Part shown: in pieces, positions 11,795 to 21,964 of the stretch
How the letters are laid out: every line of letters begins with the position of its first letter
Numbering within the stretch: position 1 is the first letter of the stretch
Source: Suillus spraguei
Lineage: Eukaryota > Basidiomycota > Agaricomycetes > Boletales > Suillaceae
Assembly (NCBI GenBank): GCA_016800925.1
Contig: JABCPU010000148.1
Span: 89,038 to 153,037, forward strand
DNA length: 64,000 bases
Direction: 5' to 3'
Program-made: the position numbers and the translations under genes
Notes under the pieces: model-generated
The model's database searches: none
Seen by the model: only the letters and a program-made list of their open reading frames with translations
Told to the model about the DNA's origin: nothing

Positions 11795-14700
11795 TTACAC
11801 TGTACGTTGTCTCTTCTCTCGATAGAAGTTTCCTAGATGCTTCATCGCCTGGCCAAAAGTCTCACAGACTGCCACATCATCTCTTAGCCAATGCGGCAGT
11901 TTCCCGCGAACCGCAGGCGACGTGAACCGTCGATCAATAAGTACCAGAGAAGCCCAATCGCCACGGTGTCGGATGGCTCGGCCTTGCGCAGAGCCTAGTA
12001 AGCATTTTGAATACAGCGATCAGTTGTACTCACCTATGCTTTGGTTGACTGCATTCATGCACATGTTCTGATACATTTCGGTCGCTGCGTCTTTGCCACC
12101 GGCAGGCCTCTTTATACCGGATCGCACCTCCGCTTGATTTGCATACCGCATACGCTCCTGTAGCTCTGGAGAATTTTTGTTGGCAAAAGGCAACCCAATC
12201 ACAACAACAGCACGAGCGAGATCATCCGAAAAGTTCAGCCCTTCTGAAAGCTTTGCACCGACAACTGCAAACAGTATTGCACCAGTCTTCTTATCTAGTA
12301 ACGTCTTTGAAAGAAAATAATCACGATGGCGGAGAAGCTACAGCTCATTAGACTCACATGCGTGTTTTTGGCAGCTATAGCATACTGCTGCAGGATCATT
12401 TCAACCCCTGAACTCTCCTGGGGTTCCAAAAAGACCTAAATCCATAGTCAATAAAGCTAGCTCCTGTTACCTTGTGACACTTACTTTTTTCTTCACGCTG
12501 AATTTGTCCAGTAATCCGCTCTGACTCCAAGTTTCTCTTGCAAAATTCAATGATGCATAAGAAGGGAAGAAGACGACTATCCCTCCAGGCACGACCTTGC
12601 AGAAGTTCAAAACAATTTGACCTAACTCGGACACGACTTGCTGATTGCTCTGCTGCGCAAACTTGAATTCCAGGTCCAAGCCTGAAGGCCCTTTCGTAAG
12701 CAGTAATGTTTGCACATTAGATGCCGGGATAATATGACCACAAGAGAAAGTCGTCAGCCTGTTTGGAGGCAAATATGCGAAAAGTTCAGACACTACAGCA
12801 GAAACCTATCCCCCGCATCACTGTATTGCGAGAAACCGTTAATGGAGGTTGCTTACCGGCGACATGGTCCCACCAGCAAGCACCACTGAGCGCGCCACCT
12901 CCACAATATCGCGGAACAACGCCGATGGATTCAGCAGCTGGTATTTAATCTCAACAGTATCTTCAATAGCAGAGAAGATTAGTCTCCCGTCTATAACAAT
13001 GATAAACAAAGAAACTTCTTAGTGCAGCGTAGCCTACCTTCACTTGCGCCCGCCAGTCCCAACATCAGTGCTTCGATCGTATGTAGTGGTGGCGTGGCCA
13101 CATACGACGAAGGTCTCCCAGGTTTCTCCCCTACAAACTCAGTGATATGATTGTGCCCTTGTCAGATTGTACAAACCTTCAGAAACATCGACAGCATAAC
13201 GAGATATCTTCCGTGCTATCTGCGAGCAATAAAAAAAAAACACCTAATCAGGCCTAATACAACGTACTTTGCTGCGCTTAAGATACGACTCAATTTCGAG
13301 GAGATTAATGCCCTCAACCTTTCTCCCGAGCCTGTGGATAAAATCTGGCACGGTCATGACTTCAGTATCTTGCCTTTTGGATTTAGCGCTCAATCTCTGA
13401 GTCATCCAATCCATTGCGACTCTCTGGAACGCATCCAGGAAATTAAGAAGCCTCTTCAGATGCAATGCATGCATCGCAGACAACCTGTTGCGAAATTTTT
13501 GGTAATACACTGACACCTGTTTCAATGAGTTCGATAGGATATTGGATGTGAGACGGACACTTGAAAGTGATAATAGAGTTGGTATCAAGTCTGAGGCAAA
13601 TTCAACCAGTATAGAGGGCGGCCTAAGTGAGGTGCCTACTATGCGCTTCATCAATGATGACGACCTGGTTAGTCAAGTCTATTCCCAGGGCTTCTCGAGC
13701 GGTTTTCTGCAACAACAGGTTATAAGGCAGAGTAATAAGCTGAAAATTGAAATTTAGCATCAGATTCAGCAAGGCACATCAATGGGATCACTTGCTGACC
13801 TCCGCCTGAGGTATCGCTCGTCTAGATCCGTAATAAGGGCAAGTATGCGTAGTTTTTCCAGTCGTAGCGAGGTCTTCTATGTCTTTTGGCGATGCCTTGA
13901 AAAGAACCCATCGGCATCATTTACTCGAATGCATCATCTTCACTAACCAGAATCTGATCTCGCAGATCAAGCATGCGGATGTCATCACCCACCGGAGGCA
14001 AATATTGACACCGTTTATTTTGCTTCCCTGTGAGCATATCCACGATAGTCAATAAATACTTAGGTCTTAACTGGTCTGGTACCTTCCATTAATTCTCGGC
14101 ATCTCTCGTCTATATCTCCTGGCCTCGACCTTGCATCCTCGTTAATACACAGCTGTTTGCGAGATCCAAGGGATACGGTCCGCCACTGACGCTGATCAGC
14201 TTCGCGCTTGTCACCATCACCATCTACATCCTCAAGGCTCCGTTTCTTTTGGCAAGGATCGCGAGACATGTTTCCCACCGTGCTCTCATCTGGGATAGCA
14301 CTGCCTAAGGTGAGGTGTTTGAACTTGAGCTTAGCCAATTCAGGCAGGACCTGTGAAAGTTGTGAATGTGTGCGAGAAGCGTAGTATATTTTCGTGCAGG
14401 ACGGCTCGTCTCCTTGGGAGGCTGGATCACGTTTGTCATTCTTGTCCATTCTGCTCGTACACGTCAGTTCTATCTCATATCAGTAAAATTTCAACCCTGA
14501 CTTTGCCATCAGAGCGCGAACAGCAGGGGAGAAGTTATCTTGGCTGTCTTCACAGTCATCGACTGGAAGATATACGTCCTCGTCAACATGATCTTGGACA
14601 AGGTCGACTGCCATGCGCTACTTGGATGAAGTAAATATGTTGCCCTGATGGGAATATTGGGCGTACGCACTTGCTTTTTGGTAACCCGTGCCCGTGCCAG

Positions 14701-15177
14701 CATACGAAAATGAGCGTCGGTCTTCCGGGCTTTAGCAAGGCGTTCCTCGTATTCCCTATCCTCTGCCTCCAGCTCGCGCTTCCAAATATCGAGAGCCTGA
14801 GCTGCTACCCATGATGGCACTGATGTAGCTTTAGGATGTGGCTCGCAAGACCAACAGAGACCTACCACTGACCGGCACTAGAGACGGACTGCTGCAATAA
14901 CTGGCCTTTGCGCGCGCGGCCTTTCTCGTCTACAAGCCACGATAAGCTCGAGCACAGCAGACTTAGTGTCTTACCCTGATTCTCTGCGTTAGGAATTTGC
15001 TGGTCAGCTGGTACAAACACTCACGGTGCCCGTAGGACTCTCCACAATGGTGACCTGCCTTTTCTCGATTGATGTATAGACGTGACTCATCAGGTCTATT
15101 TGTATTGAATACGGCGGGTCGTATGGAAATGCTGGAAAATTGGTAGGAGTGGGAAGGATGAGGTCATCGTTGTCCAT
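11795..15177 (-). CDS. CHL1: ATP-dependent DNA helicase CHL1 (DDX11, Fe-S superfamily 2)
   Basis: Sixteen minus-strand exons give 866 residues (yeast Chl1 has 861): 15177-15025, 14975-14873, 14819-14671, 14617-14502, 14450-14083, 14027-13948, 13895-13800, 13739-13640, 13590-13268, 13219-13177, 13130-13038, 12990-12857, 12805-12485, 12435-12358, 12289-12034, 11982-11795. Walker A is VESPTGTGKT near residue 45. Four cysteines near 275, 291, 303 and 342 match the Fe-S cluster of XPD/FANCJ/CHL1 helicases. The DEAH box is VVIIDEAHNL near 385. Motif IV-VI blocks include LAGGTMSP, AKLSEGLNFSDDLARA and GRAIRHRGDWA. The family unwinds DNA at forks and promotes sister-chromatid cohesion. At 12,806 the acceptor just before VSAVVSEL keeps frame, whereas a later AG at 12,793 would not. 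Two MluI boxes sit just upstream of the start. Confidence 0.93.
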
Positions 15178-15524
15178 GCCGAACAACAGTCTTGAGTGCT
15201 AGCGCTCAAACGAGACGCGTGACCTCACGCGTCGTACTTCACTGGCACTCTGGAATTTTACCGGTGCACCACACAAAGCAGTGATATGGAGAAAATGGAG
15301 TGTGAAACGGAGCTTGGGTGATTTATAAGATGATGTGAAGAAGTAGTACACTGTGTCTGGAACTAGTGCATATAGTGAAACATTGCGGATAATGAAACAA
15401 AGGATGGATATGCCAAGCGTAAATGTGGCAGTTACTACTTAGATAGGTAGAGTACAGTGAAAATCATACAACCTGAACTCTTGGGGTATGGTGACGAACA
15501 AGCTCGGCAGAGAATGTAATGTTA
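15178..15524. other. Intergenic space between YPD1 and CHL1
   Basis: About 350 bp upstream of CHL1 and downstream of YPD1. Apart from the paired ACGCGT boxes near the CHL1 start I see no gene, repeat or RNA structure. Confidence 0.5.
15215..15232. promoter_or_regulatory. Paired MluI cell-cycle boxes upstream of CHL1
   Basis: Two perfect ACGCGT hexamers lie at 15,215-15,220 and 15,227-15,232, 38 and 50 bp upstream of the CHL1 ATG. ACGCGT is the core bound by the MBF (Mbp1/Swi6-type) G1/S factor in fungi. Paired sites close to the start of a replication and cohesion helicase fit cell-cycle control. Binding here is inferred. Confidence 0.5.
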
Positions 15525-16296
15525 TCACGTCGTACAATACTCCAGTAACCAAATCTTTGCGGCACCGTATTCCTCTTTGACGCGTTTTAGTAGCGAAGTC
15601 ACTTCTTCAATGGTCTTGTCTGTAAGTGTACCCTTGGCCGTGTTCTGTATCTTCTCGCAAGTCAATGAAACCTGCTTCACGCCCAGCGCGGCTGATGAAC
15701 CCTTCAGAAAGTGTCCTAACTGCGATATTTCCTTCAAGTCTTTGGCTTCCCTATGTCGGAAAAGTCAGATTCCAAGGCAGTTATTCCAATAATAAGAAGA
15801 CTTACATGGCTTGATCCATCTTATTAAATGTAGAATCAACCTGCTCAATATAGTCGTTCACCATCATTGATATAAATGAGGGGTCCTCATCCAGATCGAC
15901 TATCTGGCCGAAGACTTCTGTATCGATTATATCTTGTTTACTGGGCTGGTAGTGCAATCAGTGATTGTCATCACAAGAGAAACAAGATAACGAGATAGGC
16001 AGGGGCTAAGTGCGGGGTTCCCGGAGAACGCTCTGTTTCCAAGTGCGTCCATACAAACAAACTACTTGAAGCTGGCGACATACCTTGTTCTCCTTGTTCT
16101 CAACCTCCTTCAGGTCACACTTCTCCTTGGGCGTAGTAATAGGCGAGCCTGCCTTCGGCGTTGGCTCCTCTGAGACAGGTCGTGATTTGACGTCTAGCTT
16201 CTTCTGTGGTGGGGCTTTGTCGGAAGGAGACGGTGGTGGACGCTTGACAATGTCATCAATGATATTCGGCGAACGAGCACGCAGAGCAGGAGACAT
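15525..16296 (-). CDS. YPD1: Histidine phosphotransfer protein Ypd1
   Basis: Three minus-strand exons (16296-16084, 15945-15806, 15750-15525) give 192 residues. The HPt four-helix bundle shows the motif LGHFLKGSSAALG, with the phospho-accepting His near residue 131, and the C-terminal helix EEYGAAKIWLLEY. Ypd1 relays phosphate from hybrid histidine kinases to response regulators of the osmotic-stress pathway and works in cytosol and nucleus. The first about 75 residues are a Pro/Lys-rich extension (KRPPPSPSDKAPPQKK) absent from yeast Ypd1 but common in basidiomycetes as I recall. The first intron is 138 bp, longer than all neighbours, so a small extra exon inside it is possible. Confidence 0.88.
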
Positions 16297-16586
16297 GAAG
16301 AGAATCCTGGCCTTGTTTACTGACAAAAGACAGCGTTCTGAAATAACAATCGGGGTAGCGGCTCTAGGACGTCAGGCAGTAGGGATTCGGGGCTATGCTT
16401 AAAGTAGTTTACTGATTATCTGTTGCCGCCGCAGTGCCGAAGCCAAATATGTAGCACCATTGACAGATTCACGATCCTACTGGCTATCTGAGCTAGATCG
16501 TCATCTCATTTTCTACAAAATAACCCCCTGGCCGGCGGACCCGCGCCCAAAACCCAAACTCTCAATGAGATCGGCAAGTCCCTGCC

Positions 16587-18470
16587 TCAGATAATCTGGC
16601 GAGCCCTCAATCCGGCGATCTCATTCTGAGAGTACCCTAGTTCCAGCATAACCTAAAACCAATTCACCATCAGAAATCAAAATGCACAGTGTACAATGAA
16701 ATGTAATTCAGAATGAGGGTGGTGAACCAAAAAAAACGAGATATCACTGGCATGTGCACATACCTCCTTTGTATGCTGTGACAGCCAGGGCGGTGGTCGT
16801 CTTACCGGCATCCGCTTTCCATTGTAAGTAACAGGTGGAGCCACCATCTTTATTTTCCCTGCTCGTGGGTGCTACCCAATGGATCAATTAGACATAATCA
16901 AACCAAAGTCTATCACACGAGGACGGGGGATACGTACATCAACCTCCACTGTAGCCTGCCGAGCGCCAACTTGCGGGTGCGCGAATGACTGTTGAATATT
17001 ATTGATTGGCCCAAATGGTACCCTGCACGGACATGCGCGTGTGAATGTCTTGGCAAATGGATCATACATAAGTAGACATCATGCACGACGCACCCTAATC
17101 CCGTGAAGCGGTTTATCCAATAATCCCTTTCGTGTCTTTTGAGCACTTGTGTAATGATATCCACCAATGCCTCCCTGTTTGCTACCCGCATAGTATTATT
17201 AACAAACCTTGCATCATCCGCCAGTTCAGGCTTCTCGAGAATCCTTTCGGCAAGTAGTCGGAACTAGCGTTGGATGTGCCTCAGAGTCAGGTCGTTTAGA
17301 ACTGCATATCAGTGGTGCTGCCTACCTGCTTGTCGTTGCCCGCGCCAACCATGAGAAATCCGTCTTTGCATGGGAAGACTTGGTAAGGAACGATGGACGG
17401 GTGAGCAGTTCCGTGCCGAGAGGCTTCCTTTCCGGCGATGAGATAATTTGAGGCTATATTCGCAAGGCCTGCAAGCTAAGTATATACGAGAGAAAACGTA
17501 TTTATGAACATTAGAAAGCCAGACAAGGAGACAAATATGTGAGTCACTGTACCTGTGTCTCAAACAAGTTGCAGTCTATCCAAACACCTTTTCCCGTGTG
17601 CTGTACGGAACGCAAACCAGCAAGGATGGCGCCGTGCGCGTAAAGGCCTGTCATCAAGTCTGTCACAGCAACGCCTACTTTAGATGGCGGTCGATCATGT
17701 TCGCCTGTGCTACAATCCATGAAAGGCAAGGTATAAGACTCGATATATCACCTGAAAGTGCCTGCAACCTAGCATACATACATGTGCATCAGCCCAGCTT
17801 CGGCTTCAATGATGACATCGTAACCCGCAGCTTCGCGGAACGGGCCTGTCTGTCCATACCCTGATTGCATCAGTCGAATTTAATACTGATAGCACTAAGC
17901 TCAGACAAACCGGTGATAGAAGCGTACACAAGTTGCGGATTGAGCGCCTTGCAGTCCTCCCAACCGAGACCCATCCCTGCGAGCTTTCCCGCAATAAATT
18001 TTCTACGAGCACGTCGGAACTGCGAACTAGCCTCTGCATGACCTCGAGTCCGGCAGGATCCTTGAAATTCACAGTGATAGAACGCTTGTTTCTATTCACC
18101 GCGAGGAAATATGCAGATTCAGGAGGGAGGTGTGACGATTCTTTCGGAGAATTTTGGGAGACGGGAGCAGAAGGAGGTAGCCAGGAGCCTGGTTTTTTTA
18201 GACAAATAACGGATAGGCTAGCGCAAGCTACTCACGAGTGTCGTCTCCGCGGGTGACCTCCTCCACTTTGATGACATCTGCGCCCATGTCTGCAAGAAGC
18301 ATGGTGCATGATGGGCCTGCAAGCACACGAGTGAGGTCGAGCACCCTAATTCCCATAAGTGGGGGCGGAATGCCCTGGTCATTAGACTGAGTGGAAATAA
18401 GGGAACGTCTGAAGAGGCGACTATCAAGACGGGTGACAGCGCTGAGCGCTCTATATTTCGACAATATCAT
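16587..18470 (-). CDS. Mitochondrial class III CoA-transferase, SUGCT type (one frameshift)
   Basis: Nine minus-strand exons: 18470-18236, 18188-17911, 17860-17782, 17709-17553, 17475-17326, 17263-17094, 17022-16938, 16871-16764, 16652-16587. They code for about 442 residues after allowing one missing base. CaiB/BaiF family blocks are present: [68 protein letters not shown] with the likely catalytic Asp near 215, and VPFGPINN. An Arg-rich leader suggests mitochondrial import. The closest known role is transfer of CoA between succinate and glutarate or hydroxymethylglutarate (SUGCT), but substrate cannot be read here. In exon 2 the frame breaks at 17,996-17,998, where a run of three T on the coding strand should be four. 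All other exons join in phase. Confidence 0.82.
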
Positions 18471-18800
18471 AATAATCTCAGCTGAGAGGACAAACAACAA
18501 TCAGCAACGATCGAGACAATGATTTTTGAGACTTGCAAAAAATACGATAATCCAGGTCCGACAGACAATGACTAGTGCTAAATACTAGTGCTTGGTGCAT
18601 TAATAGTCTTACGTTGTGAACAAGGTGACAGGAGTCCAAGTCCAATACAATGACAAGGACATCTGCCGAGCACCTGGCACCGCTTCTGGCATCCGCAAAT
18701 TGACCGCAATGTGCTAGTACTGACAAGAAAACATAACAGAAAACAAAAAATATATCAACTCGTTTCGTCTAACGTTCATTACGGCTATTTACAACCAACC
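18471..18800. other. Divergent promoter region
   Basis: About 330 bp between the CoA-transferase (leftward) and the Ser-rich protein gene (rightward). It should hold both promoters. No ORF, repeat or RNA gene is evident. Confidence 0.5.
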
Positions 18801-20792
18801 ATGGGTTTCTTCTCGTCGCGCAGGACAGTAGACGAGTCCCAGTCGTACATCCATAACGACAGTTCCGTGTCTATGTCAATGGTCCAGGTCATCCGTTCCC
18901 GATTTGTGTGTATTCCTATCCGTTCTCTTGATGGGAAAGCACACTGACAATGATGGGGGCTGTGAACTCTGCAGTATGGAAAGTACAAAGGCAAGGCGCG
19001 CGAGACGCACCATCCTGCAATGATTAGGCACAGTGATCACAATCCCCACCGTCTCAGCGCTGGGCGCTCCCCTCTCGGTACTGAGCAATTCTTACCACCA
19101 GAACAAGATACTCCACGTACACATACAGACGTCATCACGTACGTCTTTCACCGACTGTCAATAACACTGCTTGCTTATGTTCTCCTGCTTACAGTGCCAC
19201 CCTTGCACAACGTCTCGATGAACTTGCTGCCGCAAATTCGCAGGGTTTACTCGAGTGAGTTCATTTTAGCTCTTGATCCTGAGAATGTAACCTGTGTATT
19301 GTGGTAACGACCATTGCACCATATGGGTTGACGCAATGTTTCCTCACACTGAATTTGGTCTCCCATGTTCATGTCAAACCTCCCACCATGCTGATTCCGC
19401 TCATAGTGATGATGAATACCGTCTTCTACGGCAAAACATATTTGAACGGCTTGCTTCAGGTAGCTCAGTCCCGCAGGAAGCTCCCATCGTCCCCATTATC
19501 TCGCACCCACCAAACGGTGAGCCTTAGATTGTGTACATTTCGAATAGACTAATTTCCGACTTCGTTCTCTACGATTGACAGCCTACAACCTGGCTTCTGC
19601 CAAAAGTCCTTCACCATCTGTCCGCTCCAAATCATCGATCTCCTCTGCCATGAGCACACTCTTTAGGCGCTCTTCCCGAGTCTCAGCTCATGCGGCTCTC
19701 ACCGCAACAGCAGATAACACGTCCATCTTCTCCGGCGGTGCATCCCGGCGGCCCATTCCTCCACACATGCAAAGTGAAGTTTCTTTGACATCGGAGAACC
19801 TGTTGCATACGGGTGATGTGCAGTATTTAAGTGCGAATATGAGTACTAGCAGTATCGTTGTTGGTGGAAACGGAGGGAGAAGCAGCCCGTACCGGTCCCT
19901 CCGCCACCTTCAAACAGCACCAGTTACTCCACCGTCCTCCTTTCGTCTAAATAGCACCACCGGTTCGCCCTCCACACCCGTTACCTCAACATCAATAACC
20001 TCACGTACATCCGTGCATCCCCCATTGCACTCGCAAACTCCGTCTCTCTCAGCATCTACGAATGCCGCTGATCCCGATAATATATCTTCATCAGAGCTAA
20101 AGCGCCAAATTGCGACGCTTGAGGCTGAGGGTCGGCGACTGCTTGATGCGTTTAACGGGCTTGAGATCACCGCACTGACTCGACATCATCCACCGCGAAC
20201 GCCTTCTGTGCGCCGAGTCCGCGTCGGAACAGGAGGGAGCGATTATGGTAGTAGAGGCGGTGGTAGTGAATATGGAGGCAGTGGATACTTAAGTACTGGG
20301 AGAGGCACACCCTGCGAGGCTGATACTCAATCTATGTGCTCTGCGTCAGCAGCTTCCAGTGTTAGCCAACCGCGCTCCCAACCTCAGTCATACCGGAACC
20401 CCTCGTTACGTGCTCCGACATCAACATTATCTGCATCTGCAAGGAAGCGTAGCATGTCATCTATATCGTCTCGTGCACGTGTCCCCACAAACGGCTCGAT
20501 GCACACTTCGCACTCCCCGCCAGGACTTACCCCCAGCAAGCTGCGGGAACTAGGCAGTGTCTCCTCTGTTAACCTTGCACGGGAATCATCCATTCACCTC
20601 CCATCTACTGTGCACAACTCGCCGGTGCGTGAAGTACCTGAGGACGATGCCTCCATCTCGGCGCTTGAGAGCGAGTTGAGTGATATTCGACGCCGGAGAG
20701 GAGAGGTGACTGCACGATATCAAGCCCGGCTGGAGTATCTACGGGCACAACTGCGGGGGGCAGAACTGAGGGAGAAGTTGCTGAGGAAGTGA
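18801..20792 (+). CDS. Uncharacterised Ser-rich protein with SHOCT-like hairpin and C-terminal coiled coil
   Basis: Five exons (18801-18905, 18975-19138, 19195-19254, 19407-19516, 19582-20792) splice in phase to 549 residues starting MGFFSSRR. I do not recognise the protein. Near residues 90-125 a short helical hairpin (LAQRLDELAAANSQGLLDDD, then EYRLLRQNIFERL) looks like a SHOCT-type domain split over an intron. A long low-complexity Ser/Thr/Pro region follows, with a Gly/Tyr/Ser patch (GGSDYGSRGGGSEYGGSGYL). A helix (IATLEAEGRRLLDAFNGLEI) lies mid-protein and the last 45 residues form a charged coiled coil (ALESELSDIRRRRGEVTARY). No signal peptide or membrane segment is present. Intron 3 is 152 bp, so an unrecognised micro-exon there is possible. 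No frame break was needed, unlike its neighbours. Confidence 0.72.
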
Positions 20793-20996
20793 GAATAGGG
20801 GCCCATTGGGTTGGCGCGTTTGAGGTGGCTCAGTCATTTGTAGTTGGATCATTATATACCTCCATTCGACACTACTGTTCTTCGGATCATACTGGCAGTT
20901 TTTTCCTCGCATTCAGGGATTTAACTTGATCGCTTAACCCCTCTAAAGGGGGTCTCGATCAATTCTACTGCAAAGATCTTGCACCGACTACTTCCA

Positions 20997-21662
20997 ATGC
21001 CTAAGACGATGTTTTCATTGTTTCGGTCGACGCCTGTACCACATTTGCCAGCCAGCGTCCGTTTCCGCTCACAACTCGCACCTCGTCAAGTTCAACATGT
21101 CAAACGACACAAAGGTCGCGTGCCGATACCCATAGGCGGGTCAACCAAAGGCACTACACTTGCTTACGGGTGAATGGGGAATCCGCATCAAGGGCATGGG
21201 CGTCCGCTTCAGCGCAAAACAACTTTTCTACGGCTGAGGAAGTCATAAAGCGCAAAATAAAGGTCGTCAAAGGCGCAAAAGTCTATCTCAGAGTTTTTCC
21301 AGATATTCCAGTTTGCATCAAGGTCTGTTATACGTGTGCTTGTTCTCTGCATGGACTCCTGAATATATCTTCAAGGGGAACGAAACTCGTATGGGTAAAG
21401 GAAAAGGAACGTTTGAGTTTTGGGCTACCCGGTATGTTCACCTTAGTGCTTTGTGTTTCGTGAGGCTCATTTGCGCAGCGTCCCCACCGGTCGCGTCATA
21501 TTTGAGATTGGAGGACCCCAATTAGAGAAGAGTTGGCGCGCGAAGGCAGGGACTTCTATTCATCTTCATTCTATTTAAACTAATTCCTTCACAGCTTTAC
21601 GCCCAGCAGCAGACAAGCTCCCGACGATAATGGAATTTATCACGCGTTCGACGCCCTCCTAG
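20997..21662 (+). CDS. MRPL16: Mitochondrial ribosomal protein uL16m (MRPL16), three apparent frameshifts
   Basis: Four exons, 20997-21322, 21376-21431, 21479-21545 and 21595-21662, code for about 171 residues of the L16 family. Blocks seen are [58 protein letters not shown] and GKGKGTFEFWATRVPTGRVI. L16 lies at the tRNA-facing side of the mitochondrial large subunit. The Arg-rich N-terminus fits import. The conserved reading frame is broken three times: an extra G in the G run at 21,168-21,170, an extra T in the T run near 21,215, and a missing C in the C run near 21,517-21,520. With these corrected, every exon is in phase. The last intron (21,546-21,594) starts with GC, not GT. Sequence error, or decay of a copy, are both possible. 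Confidence 0.78.
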
Positions 21663-21964
21663 ACTGGGAAATTTGGTTCTACAACCAGAACCTTCTGTTG
21701 ACCAGCTTTCATCCCCTACACAGACAATTGACACCTAGTAGCGCTGTTTCGTCCACTTTACAATGCATTTATATCTGGAGTACAAGGATCTGTACGGAGT
21801 CCTTTGTGGGTCCAGATCACAGGACGTTTAAGGCAGGCGTATAGCATCAGAAGTAAGCGGTACGTATATAATTGGACACCCGCCGTGTAGCGAGTTTGAC
21901 GGACTGTGTTCGCAAAGAACAGCAGCGAGAATAGTTATAAACGGAAGAAAAACACAAGCACAGA

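Noticed and set aside
12793..12860. Apparent one-base splice mismatch in CHL1 before VSELFAYL
   Set aside because: An alternative acceptor at 12,806 (GATAG) keeps the frame and adds VSAV, so no defect is needed.
16801..16810. Possible extra intron in the CoA-transferase after KRMP (GTAAGA)
   Set aside because: Reading through gives [13 protein letters not shown], which continues the family C-terminus, so the GT is exonic.
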